Of a stretch of DNA of 64,000 bases, positions 10,815-24,300 are shown piece by piece (within the stretch, counting starts at the first letter, position 1; each line of letters starts with the position of its first letter). The notes under the pieces are model-generated. The model made no database searches, was not told where the DNA came from, and saw only the letters and a list, made by a program, of their open reading frames with translations. The stretch covers positions 376,055 to 440,054 of the forward strand of contig NW_019091545.1 in NCBI RefSeq assembly GCF_001949145.1, written 5' to 3'. Made by a program: the position numbers and the translations under genes. This DNA comes from Acanthaster planci (taxonomy: Eukaryota > Echinodermata > Asteroidea > Valvatida > Acanthasteridae).

Positions 10815-12674
10815 GGTGCCCCAGGAGTTGGACCAGTCACTCCAAAACCTCTGGACGAACTACACTGCGCGACAGAAACCCGCGGAATGTCGAAATTTGC
10901 GGGCAGAAAACGCACCGATTTCGGTGGCGTTCAGACACGAGGATTTGGATCAGGCCTGCGCTGGTAAAAGGTCACCTGGTTGCCGACCGCGGACCGGAAG
11001 AAATTATGCACGTAGCCCCATTCACAACATCATTGGTTCCCGCATTACCTGATTTTGTGCATGTAGTATACGAGACGTCGATATTCAGAAATTACTGTAC
11101 AATGCAGTGTGCTGTAGTTGATCACGCAACATTGCCAGTGGTGCATTTTACTTAGAAACGAAAGTTGCGTTGGAAGTTTTTCCAGCTTTGTTATTATTCC
11201 AGACCTCGTGACTAACCGTGCCACGTCATGCATTGCGCGAGCAAACCATAACTCAGTAGGAAGCAACAGATAAAATTCTCCACGGATTATAAACTCGAAA
11301 TTACCGAGAAATCGACGGGAAGTAATTTACTCGACCTTTCATCTCGTGGCGTGCCAACAGGTGTTTTTAAGGTTATGCATACAAAGCTTGCTTTGCAAAG
11401 AATCTGAAATTAGGCAATGTTTCATAAAAATGTTGAATTTCCAATAATGTAAACTGCCTACGATTAAAACTTACTCCCTTCTCGGAAAATTTATGCATTA
11501 TTTGGAACTGGGGGGTGCCCGAATAACGCCACAGATACCCTTCTGACAGGTGAAAAAGGAACCAAAGGACATCACTCAGGTCAAATTTCCTTTCCTTCTA
11601 CAACTCAAGAAGACACCACCCCCTCCCCTAAAATAAAAAATACAACAAAACACAAAACATACCGACAAAAACAGGTTACTGGGACATTGGGGAAGTCACT
11701 CTGAGCAACACAGGACAAATTTCCAAGAAAAAAAGAAGTAGAAGACTTCACTTTTACTTGGAAGCAAAACGAGGAAACAACTTGAAAAAAAGAGGTTAAC
11801 TCTGTCACACTATATCCTCAAATCTCAAATGTTCAGGGCCGACAATTCGTCCTGCTCTTTGGATCAGCCCAACTTGTGAACCACACAAAAATACATGAAT
11901 TAAATTATACGATCAGATACTGAGGACAGGGCCAAAAATTGGAAGAGCTACAAGAAGAAAGAAACTGAAACAGAAACTCCTCACCGTTCATTGTTTTCCT
12001 TTTAATATTGTCTGTTTCACTTCAGGAAGCCTTGAGTTTCTAAAAGATATTATTAACCCTCCATGACAGAGAACACTTGAGCCAAAGAAAAAGAGAGTTA
12101 CAGAATATCTGTCTACAAAATAAGACTTTTAAGCTTTCCTCTATTTTAAGAATGCCTTTGCAAAAGTGAATATGTAAACGGCTATCCAAAGTTAGTTCCA
12201 CGGCTGAATGTCTGGAGGTTGGAAGAGTAACTCTAACTCTCACACTGCTTTATTGCACTTCACAAAAACACCATTTAAACCGTTAAAAGGAACAAGAGAT
12301 AATTGTAACTTGTTACAGAACCTCATGGCATTTCATTACCAACAACTGTTCCTCATTCAGGGAAAATTAACATCAAGCAAATTTAATGACAATAATAACG
12401 ACTATGATCAGCATTTGGGGCTCCATAGCAAAAAGGGAGGCAATATCTTAAGAGAACAATTTTGTGTCTGAAGATGACAGGGTTTTGCTGAGAGGAATGT
12501 TTTTTCTGAGGGGGAATAAGGCAAGGTTAACATGGTCCACTTACAACACAAACAATTTAATAATTTTCAACTGGAAAAAATGCCGACAACTAATAATCTC
12601 CAAATATTAATAAATTAAACTGTTTTTACTACAGAACAGAAGCCAAAGACATGAGACCAAGGGTACCGTTGCTC
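10815..12674. other. LARP6 5' flank and DCTN3 3' flank
   Basis: Bases 10815-11010 are relatively CpG-rich and contain the LARP6 5' UTR and probable promoter. Bases 11300-12600 are AT-rich without a supported gene. A minus-strand AATAAA (TTTATT at about 12248) lies some 420 bases past the DCTN3 stop and is a candidate polyadenylation signal. Short open frames here look like chance. Confidence 0.5.
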
Positions 12675-15600
12675 TTAATAATATTTGCTAGGATCTCGGA
12701 CCTTCTTTGCTACTTCATAACGAGTCATCACTGCATCCCACTGGACGAACTGCTGGGATATCAACGTGACCTAGGCCAATTTGAATTAAGGTCAAAGGTT
12801 AATGACAGCACTTGTAGCTCACCAAAAGATGCAAAGACACTCTAATTTTGAGTTGCAAGCACACCATAAAATTGTCACTAGTGCCTATCCATTGAAATTG
12901 TTACAATAAAAATTTCTTGAAAAAGAACTCTAACATGTAAACAAAAGCTTGACAATAAGCCTTAGTTTTCAAGTAAATTAAGCAAAATATGCAATTCATG
13001 TGCGAACTTAAAAACATTTGCTTTACAAGTGTGGCAAGGTTTGGAATTGAAATTATGGAAGACTGTACAGTGTAATTAGTCATGCAAATCAAACAAGAAC
13101 ACATCCTTTACACACTAACCGAAACAGGAAACTCAATCTCTTAAATTTCAAAGGATACAATGTTGTTGTAAGCCTCCAAAAGTTCGCTGACCTCCTTACT
13201 CTGTCTGTCTGCATGTTCCTGCCACAAAAAATACAATTTAACAAAGGACTTCTCAAGCACAACGTACATGTTGATACAAATACTTGAATGATTTAACAGG
13301 AACAACAACCAGCAAATATTTGGGAGATGGGTTTTGGCATTTTCATCTGAAGTAGAAATGACACAATAATGTCAAATGAAGTATTTTGAAGTATTCACAT
13401 GTACAGTCTGGATTCTCTAATGGGGCTTGACCCTTAAGCCAAATCTGGATTAGCTGGCTGTGGCTAGGAGTAGAACATTTTTTTATGGGAAGTAACTGCA
13501 GCCGCTAGCCGATGGATTACGTAAGGGCATGTGTAATAGAAGGGAGTTATGGCTGACATACCAANNNNNNNNNNNNNNNNNNNNNNNNNNNNNNNNNNNN
13601 NNNNNNNNNNNNNNNNNNNNNNNNNNNNNNNNNNNNNNNNNNNNNNNNNNNNNNNNNNNNNNNNNNNNNNNNNNNNNNNNNNNNNNNNNNNNNNNNNNNN
13701 NNNNNNNNNNNNNNNNNNNNNNNNNNNNNNNNNNNNNNNNNNNNNNNNNNNNNNNNNNNNNNNNNNNNNNNNNNNNNNNNNNNNNNNNNNNNNNNNNNNN
13801 NNNNNNNNNNNNNNNNNNNNNNNNNNNNNNNNNNNNNNNNNNNNNNNNNNNNNNNNNNNNNNNNNNNNNNNNNNNNNNNNNNNNNNNNNNNNNNNNNNNN
13901 NNNNNNNNNNNNNNNNNNNNNNNNNNNNNNNNNNNNNNNNNNNNNNNNNNNNNNNNNNNNNNNNNNNNNNNNNNNNNNNNNNNNNNNNNNNNNNNNNNNN
14001 NNNNNNNNNNNNNNNNNNNNNNNNNNNNNNNNNNNNNNNNNNNNNNNNNNNNNNNNNNNNNNNNNNNNNNNNNNNNNNNNNNNNNNNNNNNNNNNNNNNN
14101 NNNNNNNNNNNNNNNNNNNNNNNNNNNNNNNNNNNNNNNNNNNNNNNNNNNNNNNNNNNNNNNNNNNNNNNNNNNNNNNNNNNNNNNNNNNNNNNNNNNN
14201 NNNNNNNNNNNNNNNNNNNNNNNNNNNNNNNNNNNNNNNNNNNNNNNNNNNNNNNNNNNNNNNNNNNNNNNNNNNNNNNNNNNNNNNNNNNNNNNNNNNN
14301 NNNNNNNNNNNNNNNNNNNNNNNNNNNNNNNNNNNNNNNTGGGGGTACATTAATAATATCAGGAATGCAATTATTTCAAAGCTTTGCATCTTTAAGTCTG
14401 CATAATTTTGACATTTATGCCATGAATCTTCAGAGATTATTTACCTTCTGGTCCAGCTGTACTGTCACAAGTGGTTGGAGTTTATCTCGGAAGGCTGGTG
14501 CGCCTAATACAATTGCCAGAAAACAGAAAGCTTGAATGTTAAAGGGTCTGTAGATATGATTTGATCAGACGAAAATTCAGGAAAATTAATAATGACAGAG
14601 TAAGGGAACAATAAAATGATTCGATGTGCTCTAATTGTAATCATTTATTTAAACTAGTCCATTCCCAAAAAGTAAAAAAATATTTTCAGGTTTGGTCCAG
14701 TGCAAGGACCTTGGAGTCTGCATTGGACGATATTGACTGATCCTCCCTCTTCATTGACTTCTATTTTGGAAGTTCCTTGTCTTTATTACAGATGCCTGTA
14801 CCTTTGGTGTGCTCACTGTCCAATACATCTCTCATCCCCTGCAGTTTCTCCAACAATCCAGCCAGTTTCTTGAGCTGTGTCTCCTCTGGAGTGGGTGTCA
14901 AACATCAAAACATGTTGACCTCAACATAACCCATAACCCTGGTATCTTTATGAATGGGGGACCCAATAGATGTAAGTCACCCAAAGCCATCAAATGGTGA
15001 CCTCAATAAGGCTCGATTTCAAGCTTGGAAGGTGTATTCCATTTTAAGATATAACCATTTATTTATTTCTAAGCTTTTTTTCATCAACTTAAAAATAAAT
15101 TTTCGACCAAGGTTTTAATGCAAATTACACCCCATGATATTGTTTATTATTTGAAGGGATTTGCAAAAATGGCAAGTGTTTTGCATTTGAGTCTTCTAGA
15201 ATTCACACCGTTTCTGACTTAGTGCGCTATGAGTCCATCACCTCCATATTCCACACGTCAGTATTAACCTTTTCCGGTGCAATCAATTGCCCTAGGTTTC
15301 TAGCAGTCAACCTGTGTATGGTGCTGTGCTATGATAACGCACCTGCTAGAATGATGTCAGCTTTAGCATCCTCAGTCAGTGTCAACTTTTCTGTGACTTC
15401 AGGGTCAAGATGACAGTTCATTTCATCCACTGTGAGGGTAGAGGGAAAAAAAAACCAACTGCATCATGCCACATTCCAAAATGCCCTTCTGCTGGTGTAC
15501 ATATTTTTCCTTATTTTTTGGCTTATTTTCCCCTCAATATGCACACACTAATAGAAGGGTTGTGGAGAACCTTTTGTTTATAATGGTGAAGTGGAGGAAA

Positions 15601-18090
15601 CAATTGCATCCCTTGGCTGTGAAAGCGAGAAGATGACTTACGACCATGAGATAATGTCCCAGTGCCAAAGAGTATTCATTAGTACATTCCAAATGTCAAA
15701 TCAATTGTGATCTACATGTATGAGTCTTCTTCTACCAAGAATGACTTCATAACCGTTCATATTCTGCATAGGATATTTATGCATACATCTTTTCCACAGT
15801 GTTTGTATGCGTTCCTTCCCAGATGTAAGCCCATCCAAAGTCTGCTTCACACCACTCAGAGATTTGATTAACTGCAAACAGAGAAAAAGCGCAAGAAACA
15901 ATTAAAGGAAAGTTACACTGTCTTCAGAGGTCCTCAGAGGAACTGTCTTCAGAGCTAAGTTGAATGTAAATGCAAGTTTAATGGGCTGAAGAAAACAGCA
16001 TTTTTTAGATTTCACAACACGCTAAAAAATAAGTACATGTATGTACACATGCAAATAAGCCTGAAGGTAAAGTAATGTAAAATTAATGTATCGATTCATA
16101 TTATTCCCCACCCTAATTTCTAGGCCCACCTCAATGTGGTCAACTGTATATTTCTAAGAGTGATTTTTTCTTGCATAATGTATCTTCCAGACAAACTTAT
16201 CACCATATCAACAGGTACGTCACTCTGATTGACTTCACACAAACAGTGAAACGACCTTACAGAAATGGTTTCAGTGCAGAACTTCAAACCGGCTACTGAT
16301 ATGTGATGCACGCCCACAGCACTGCTGAGTTACTATGCTAACTCTATACATCTTCGTATATTCAGGAATTATGAAAGGTGCCTTAGGTACCATACAGTAT
16401 TATAATGTGTTGATGTGTTGTCGCACTTTTATCAGTAAGTGTGCCATATTGTGTACTGCACCATGACCCATATAAACAAGTCTATCGTACATCACAGAGC
16501 TCAATCACTTAGCATGTAAAGAAGGCAAATTTATAAAATGTGAAATATAATTCACCTAACCAGCTTCATTCCAATCGGAGTGATGTGAAGTTAAACATGT
16601 TTAAAAATAATTTTCAATGGCCTTTAAACTAAGTACATGTAGGCCAAACTGCTTAAGTAAAGTAGACCTGAAAATAGGCAATAGACAGCTGTGGACTGCG
16701 TAAGTCTGTCCATTATTGCAACAACAGTTCTATACCAACTAAAACTGGACCATTTAACCATGCCGACAAGTTTGATAGACGTAACAGACATGACAGAGAC
16801 AGCCAATGTTGATCAAATGAACATGCACCTGACTTGTCAGTGTAAAGGTATAAATGCTACATTTAACACGACAACATAAGAAAATTAAAAATGCATCATA
16901 TAAAAAAAATAAGTCTAGTCTTGGCTTATAAACATTATCAAGCCTAGGCTTAGGCCCTTGCCTAACATCCTCCTAGCTGGGTCTCCCCTAGCCCCACAAA
17001 TAGGGCTGTAGTGGCTCTCTTTTACAATCCGTCTCATATCTGTCGCCACCACAGCCCTACATCAAGGCATGTCTTAAATCCAAACTGCAGGATTGTCACA
17101 AACTTTGAATCCTAATATCTTCTGAAATGAGAATCACTCGACAATTTTACTTACACTGACACATTCCTCAGAGTTAGGACTTTCATACGAGCACCGTAAA
17201 GCTTTCCAAAATCGTAAATTTTCTGGTGTATGGCGCCTTGAAAAACCCGGCCTGTAGTATTACATGCTGACCACGGGTGGCACCATTTTGAAACACAAAG
17301 ACAGCGCTTCGTGTGTCGGATTTCAAGGCACCAGACAGGTGCTCTGGTAAACGTTGTATCATACAATACTGGTTCCCTGTCATACTTTGTGTGACAGACA
17401 AACAAGGAACTGGTGAAACTGAATTTGAATAACATTAATATGCGGATATGCACGTCTGTATCATGCTCCTCACATGTGCTGTGGGCGGACTGTACACTAG
17501 CAAAGTGCGTGCGCAACTTATTACTAAGCAATACTGTGACAACATGAATTATGCATCTAAGGCATCTGTCGGGTGCCTTGTCTTCCAACGCCTAAAGCTT
17601 TATACATCAGAAAATGTACAGTTTTGGAAAGCTCATATAGGCCAAGGCCCTAGATAGACCAAACTCTGAGGAATACACCGGTGTAAGTAAAATTGTTGAG
17701 TCATTCTCATTTCGGAAGATATTGGATTCAAAGTTTGTGACAATCCTGCAGTTTGGATTTCAGGCATTTAAGACATGCCTTGATGTAGGGCTGTGGTGGC
17801 GACAGATATGAGACGGATTGTAAAAGAGAGCCACTACAGCCCTATTATTGGGGCTACGTCCGGACAAACCGGAAAAAGTGCTAACTTTAGTTTAGCCTGA
17901 CGTTAGTAAATGTCAATTAAAATAATTCATTTTCTATATCAAACGGAGATAATAATCTATTTTAGATCAGTGTTACCTCCGGATTGTTCGAGTTTCCATT
18001 TTGGTAGGCCTCTGTGCCGCATACTCGATCTTCAAGCAATTTTATTCTAGCCTCCATTACTTCCAAAACATCATCACTGGTAGCCGCCAT
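12675..18090 (-). CDS. DCTN3: dynactin subunit 3 (p22/p24)
   Basis: Seven coding exons chain with matching phases: 18090..17977, 15871..15787, 15429..15343, 14885..14802, 14503..14445, 13218..13159, 12770..12675. The product is 194 residues (human 186). It begins MAATSDDVLEVMEARIKLLE, matching the N-terminal coiled coil of dynactin p24. Later segments fit the family: SLSGVKQTLDGLTSGKERIQ (exon 2), DEMNCHLDPEV (exon 3), SKEVSELLEAYNNI (exon 6) and SQQFVQWDAVM (exon 7, human KQFVQWDELL). The protein is mostly helical and is part of the dynactin shoulder, which links dynein to cargo. Exon 6 uses donor GTATCC; reading through it would add SFEI and a stop at 13141, a possible shorter isoform. The assembly gap lies in intron 5, but phases match across it, so no coding exon need be missing. 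Confidence 0.93.
13565..14339. other. assembly gap (775 N)
   Basis: A run of N lies in DCTN3 intron 5. Flanking exons 14503..14445 and 13218..13159 join in phase 0 and read through a conserved region, so the gap probably holds intron sequence only. The true length is unknown. Confidence 0.99.
16989..17856. repeat. nested fold-back element in DCTN3 intron 1
   Basis: The outer arms (about 16989-17240 and 17575-17856) are inverted copies: TAGCCCCA at the left edge pairs with TGGGGCTA at the right, followed by long matches such as TTGTAAAAGAGAGCCACTAC and TTTGTGACAATCCTGCAGTT. Each arm holds a smaller inverted repeat of about 60 bases, bounded by TAGGGCTGTAGTGGC and GCCACCACAGCCCTA (about 17001-17062 in the left arm). 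The centre of about 330 bases has no recognised gene. It looks like a composite non-autonomous DNA transposon. Confidence 0.85.
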
Positions 18091-18093
18091 TTT
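18083..18093 (-). promoter_or_regulatory. YY1-like motif overlapping the DCTN3 start codon
   Basis: On the minus strand the DCTN3 start reads AAAATGGCGGC, the classic YY1 site that often overlaps the ATG or 5' UTR of housekeeping genes. The fit is by motif only. Confidence 0.45.
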
Positions 18094-21000
18094 AGAAATT
18101 CTCTGAAACGCAAGAGGGCGCTGTCAATTTTCTCCTTAATAATGTTCTGGGCGTGGCAGCGCTTCTAAAATGAAAGTTGTTCGTGAAATTCGAATTTCAA
18201 GGTAAAATATTTCAAATGTTATCTTATGACGGCAATGTGACTTTTAACAAAGCAGCCATGGGAAGGATTACTCCCAGAACACCAGAGTTTACTCGAATTA
18301 GTTCACAAAAAACTACAGTTCACAAAAAATAACAAAAACTCGCCCTTTTTATGGGAGTTGATCTTAACATTCAATTTGGACAGGGATGGCTTCGTTTTTA
18401 GTTCAGTTAAAATTCAGTCATTAATTTATGCATTGATTTATATTTGTTCCTTATCACATTCAATTATTATTTTCTTACTTATCGAAAAGCTGTTTTTTGT
18501 TAGCGAAACTGCAACACTTGTCTTTTAAATTTTAACCGAAACCCTTAGACCATCAATAAAATTTCAAGTATAGACCATCAGCCCCTGCTGTCACTTTATA
18601 TCTGATCTTCAACTTTTATGTCACTAGCCTATAACTAACGACGAGCAACAGGGGGCGCCAGACCGTAATAGTGGACGGCCAAATGCCAGTACATGTATAG
18701 GGAGCGAATTACAGCCTGTAATTGACAGTCAGGTATTGGGGGTCTGGTGCCTCTCTTTGTTCGTCGATATCCAATTTTAAAATAAGTAGGAATTCACGCA
18801 TTTATTGATTTTATTTCATTCGTTGGTTTATTTGTTAATACTTGCGAAGTGTCTCCCACTTACAGACGAGTCACAGTCGGCTAGCATCAGTAATTGCTCA
18901 CCTCGTGAGTTAGTTATACATAATGATCCTCGACGTCTCAAACGGTCGAATTGTTCGCTACAGTTGTACTGTAATTAGAAATTTCGCTCCCAGTGCTAAA
19001 TTTTACACAAACAATTTTAGAGCACTGACATGTTTGTACTCACATCAAGATGGAATGATCATCTACGTCACGGTGCGACCAGAGGTCCTTCTATTTGATA
19101 AACGATCCTTTAACTTGTCTCCTGGTCTTGGTTGCAGGATTATCTCAGCAGAGACTGTGAGTCCAAGCCGCCCCACCCAAGCGTGTTACTGAGGGATTTG
19201 GCCGAAGAAACTCAATGACTGAAAGTAGCAGTCCGTTCTACAAAGATTTATATTGCGTATCCTAAATATAGTGCTCCTTGTAATCGGGGAACTTGACCTG
19301 AACAGGTGCCGAACTTAACTTGTAAAATTGAATCCAACACCTTCAATTTTGAGCAGTGGCAGTACCAGGCATGAAGAAAAGCTTTTTGCTGGCGGTTTAT
19401 TTGCATAACAAATAACATACCACGCGCATATTACAGGCACGTGCAAACTTAATTTATTGTGCGGGAGCATGAACGGTAGTCCCATTGGTCAGAAAACGCA
19501 GGTGTAATTTGCATAGGCATGCGGCTAGCTGTTAAACTTCTATCTCACGTGACTTCTGGATATCAATGAGTTGTATGGGTCGGGGTATATTTTCAACCTC
19601 ATTTATGATTTTAAGAAAATAACTATGAAGGATCTATTGCCCCCTAAGAAGACTGCTCCTTATTAGAAATCGCGTGAGTGGTGAAGAAAAAATTAATGCT
19701 TGACAAAATTAATGCTTGACACCAATGTGAGTTTGTCCCTCTATGCGGGGACTCTTTTTAGCTCGGTCAAATACCATTGATGAGTAAATTTTGAAAATAT
19801 CAAAAATGAGATTGGCCACTTTTAATACACGATGAAGTGGTGACAGAAGATAGCACAAAAGGTTAAATAAATGATACAAGAGATATGTGCTGTTTTTCTC
19901 TGATCTGAAATGATAATGGGAACACATTTTGATATTTGTTTAAATATTATTGTTATTCGTAATGCTTCACAGCAACACAATGGCGCAGATATCGAAAATG
20001 GTTGACAACCAACGTGAAAGTGATGAAAGAAACAATACTCGAAAACAGTGTTGTACTGTAAAAACAACAATAAACAATGAAAGGCTCTTTGAAAACTGCA
20101 TTTTGAATATAACGAAGCAATGACGGCAAACATCGAAAATGAATCATTAGCAGAAAAAGAGGAAGACATCGCAAAAAACTAGTAACGGTCTGAGTGTCAG
20201 TTATATCCCAATATTAAACTGGACATGTCACTAATTGTTATTCCGGACCAATGATAAAGCAGGCTATCTGCGTATAAATGCTTCCATAAAAGCACAGAGT
20301 GATGTAAATGCGATGATATAAAGCTTACAGGTCTACGCACATTTAAGCATGAAATTCATGCAATAATCGTTAACGTATTCTATAAGCGATTCTCATGCTC
20401 AATATCGTCACTAAAGGGTTCTTAAAAGAGGCATTTTAGAGATTTAGAGTATCCCATCCATATCCAATCCACCCAGTCCACAAAGCAATGATTTCAGATC
20501 CCATTCTCTGAACTTTGGTCGCAGTGAGTTCGTTTCCTGGCCGACTGTAGAAAGTAGCACATTCATCGGCATTTTATCAACAAGTTACTTAAATACCAGC
20601 AGAGCGAATAATAAGAATACTGTAAATGCATTAATGACTGCTATGCAGGGAGTATCATTCACTTTCTGCAAACAATCAGTTAAATAAATTTGTGTACGTA
20701 CAATGTTTTGTTTTTACACTTTACAAACCACTTTCTGCATTTTACAGGTTTAAAATGTACAAACATATAGTTTTTCATAAGTTCATAAATAAAAGCATTT
20801 TAGCATTTCAGCGTATACGCGGCCACTAAGATCAATATGCTTTTATATTTCCATTTGTCAGGGTCAATTTGTTTTGACTTTAAATAGGACGGTCGACAAT
20901 AGGCAATTCGGTCCAATGTCAATAAGTACCTCAGTATCACGACAAAATCATCTCAAATTAATGAATAGAGATTTTTCTCCAGCATTCACTCACCAAACCC

Positions 21001-21343
21001 ATGATTAGCACACAGTCTCCTCACTTTATATTAATGGTAGTATTTATTTAGTAAACATTAATTTGTTACACTTATTCATTCTTGCTTTGGATAATTATAT
21101 TAATGCGTTCTTGGAAAAGCACTGCTGGGTATCTGTCACTTATTTTGACAAACGATTTTTGTGATGCATTTAGGATATCCTTGTAATGTTGATAGTGTAG
21201 ACTTGCACACGATTGGCATGCTGATGTCACCAATCTGTCGGGAGTTGGTAACCTATAGAACCTGTCGTAGCTCACAGGCAGCATGCATGGAACACAAGCC
21301 GGCTACCAGTTGATGTCAGTTACTCCTGACATTATATTTCATG
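18091..21343. other. intergenic: DCTN3 5' flank and ADAMTS 3' flank
   Basis: No supported gene. The part next to 18100 is the DCTN3 promoter side. Bases 18600-20700 are AT-rich with only short chance open frames on both strands. Bases 21000-21343 should be the ADAMTS 3' UTR. Confidence 0.6.
21043..21048 (-). terminator. candidate polyadenylation signal for the ADAMTS gene
   Basis: TTTATT on the plus strand gives AATAAA on the minus strand, about 300 bases past the ADAMTS stop codon at 21344-21346. Other AT-rich hexamers exist nearby, so the assignment is tentative. Confidence 0.35.
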
Positions 21344-24300
21344 TTAGGGGTTTGGTGCGGGACCAGCGGGTTGAGTGATACACGTAGCACAGCACATGTC
21401 TCTGTATATGTCCTTATGACAGTTGCCCATTACTTTCACTAGATGACACCAAGTATCGCTCTGCGTGTTCCCATCGCAGCTGTAAGAAACTAAAAGGAAA
21501 GAAAATACATTCTGAAAAACTTACCTAAAGGACACTTAAAGTTATGTTTTTTATGTAGGCCTACCGTTTTTTTTTTTACTAAAACTGATGATCTTCGGTG
21601 ACGGCAACTTTAAGTTTTGTAGACATGATTTTACACTTTGTATGCCTATGTTTGAAATCGTTGTTATCGAGTGATTTATTGATTTTCCAAGGACTGTACA
21701 TGACAAATGAACTTGACAATTTGATCTATCTGAGAACGACGACCATTCTCTCACATTAAGTAATACCTACACGATGCACTGTTACCACTGCAGTCTGCCA
21801 GACGGCATGTCTCGCGTACGCTAGGCTTAATGGTCTGGTCACAGCCTCTGTGTGGTAGACCTGTATTGACTTCAAGACATTCCACTGTCCGATAGCGGAC
21901 ACCGTCACCACAGCTAACCGAACACTGGTTTGAAGTTGAACAAGAGATAAAAAAAATTGTAACTGATGAAAAATGACGAATGGAATCAAACTACGAAAAA
22001 AGAATGTGTCTTTGAAGGGATCGTACCAAAAGATTGAGTAATTTTGAAGTATTTTAGTCGTTCTTTGATCAATTTTGTGGCTCAGATTTTAACCTCGATA
22101 TCAGCGTGAATAATTCATACCTCCGACCAAGGCCTGGAGAACCACCACAGTGTTTTTCCATGCAGGACAAATCCATTTTGTTCCGTTGTTTGTTCCTCTT
22201 CTATGGGTGTAGCTACAGTATCAGTCTCTATCGTGTTTCCGTTCACCTCACTCCGACTGGACGGCTCCACCCAATCGCCGTCTGGATCAATGTTACGTGG
22301 TATCTCAATGCCCAAGATAACGTCATTATCTGCTCTGCCAATCAGAGTCTTGTCTGTGCCTTCAGGCGGCATTACGTATTCATGGAGGCCGGTATCAGGC
22401 ACCTGATTGGCTAAGAAGTTTGACTCCATCTGCGTCGGCGCCACTTTGGTTGTTGGACTCTTGTCCTTTACATCCAGCAATCCCTGCGCTTTCAGTCGTT
22501 CCCATTCGCCGAAGCTGATTGGTGTTTCGTCTCGTTTCTCGCTGTAGTCGACGTAGTAATCGTATGAATATCCATAATAATCTTCACAAGGCTGTCGGGT
22601 GGGGGGACGATTACTGAAGTCACAGAAGGCATCAATCCTGCTGCACTGAACTGTCCTCGTCTGCTCAGCCCGTCCGTTCTTGTACAAACACTGACAAATA
22701 ATTTCAGTCTTTGTCTTTAAGACATTCACAAAAACAGTTACTGAGAATGACCTATTCAAGGTTATGCTAAGACAGAAAGTTTCACGACGGTTTCGTTGCC
22801 ATATCATGAAGCAAGTTAATCAAGTTTATTGTTAAGTGTCTGTGGACGGGCTTTCGAGTTCCAAGTAAAAAAGGTGCGTCACAAGGGTGAGGTCTGAGAG
22901 GACGTGTTTGATGCAACTTTTACGCTTGATCATCGCACTGTGAACAATGACTTACCTCTGACCATTCTCCTGTGATCCAGTGGGCTCTCATCGGGCACGC
23001 CGTCTCTACGCTACAACTCCCCGTCATCTCCGGCTTCGTCAGCCCGAGCCGAAGACAATCCTCATCAACCAAGGCGACCTGTTCATCTTGCCCGATGCTC
23101 CGGATGCAGAACACCGACCGACTGCGCACGCCTCCTGACCCGCAGGTCACTGAGCAGTGTTGCCAAGGACCAATCCACCAACTACAATGAAAAAGGATCC
23201 AAAAGTTATTTATTTATCAAATAGTGTTTCAGCGAAGAAGCAAGACATTTTGGTCTTGCCGATGGCAATAACGCCGATGAGCCAGCAATAATCTACAAGC
23301 ATTTTTGACACAGCAACGAAAAGGTAACCGTTGGCGACACTTCACTTCTTATCTCCCATTTCTGGTTTCTTCATTTTGTTCAAATCAGACATTTTTCACT
23401 CACTTTGCTGGGCACTGATGCACATTACATTGGCGTTGCCTATTAGCCGGTCTAGTATCATTGCAATATTTGTCCTCAACTACACCAGCTATGCGCTCCA
23501 CGCAATGAATGATCTCTCGTTGCAGACCTAGTAAAAGTAACAAGAAAAATGAAGACATTTCGAAAAGAAGATCCCTGTTGAACTCGTACTGTGCTGCAGA
23601 TGGTATTCTTTTGTTTTCTGAAACTTCATAAAAGTTGGATTCTAATAATTTCAGTATTTCTTTATATGTTTATTGAGGGCGTCGAGGGGACTTTGTCACC
23701 AAAGAATCATGCATCTTTCCATTATTATTTATACGAAGTATTTATGGACCAAATCGTAGCCATTCCAAAAGGGTATTCCTGAGTAAAGATAAATGCGAAC
23801 AACAGTACCAACTGAAAGGGTAAATTGTGTTCAAGAACACTCCTTTATGAATTGTGATAAATTTTGATTACGATTATTTCTGTAGGCCCACCTGAGCCAC
23901 ACGTTGCCGTGCACGGTGTCCAGCCAGCGATGGTCCACTTGAAGTGTTTAGGTACAGGTACAGTCACATTCCCAGGCTTAGGGACCGTGTACTCGTAGGC
24001 TACACCAGCCGTCTTGGATTGAAACAATAACTACCAAAAAGGGGGAAAAACGATATCTCTCTTTTCTTTACATTATTTCACGGTTAACTTTGAGTTCAGA
24101 ATCGGAATAACCGTTGCCAAATCCGGTTTTTCAAATGCCAAATTCCGGCAGGAGAATAGACCTCAACGAGCTTGATGGCCAGAAATGTTGACAGTTTACG
24201 AATGAAACATAATTAAAATAAACATAAACTATCATTCTACACGCTTCCAATATGTGTTCCTCCTTTCATGCTCCGCCCTCCGATTTTTGAGGGAGAAAAT

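Noticed and set aside
13141-13218. DCTN3 ending at a stop at 13141-13143
   Set aside because: Using the GTATCC donor after 13159 joins to 12770..12675 and recovers the conserved SQQFVQWD end, giving near-human length. The shorter form is kept only as a possible isoform.
13529-14535. Long open frames on both strands (270-330 codons)
   Set aside because: They are almost wholly runs of unknown residues across the N gap.
17151-17588. 145-codon minus-strand open frame
   Set aside because: It spans an arm and the centre of the nested palindrome, matches no domain and lies inside DCTN3 intron 1; explained by the repeat.
23404-23527. Apparent frameshift in the second TSP1 repeat of the ADAMTS gene
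   Set aside because: On careful re-reading the exon is in frame ([20 protein letters not shown]) with phases matching both neighbours; the shift was a transcription slip.
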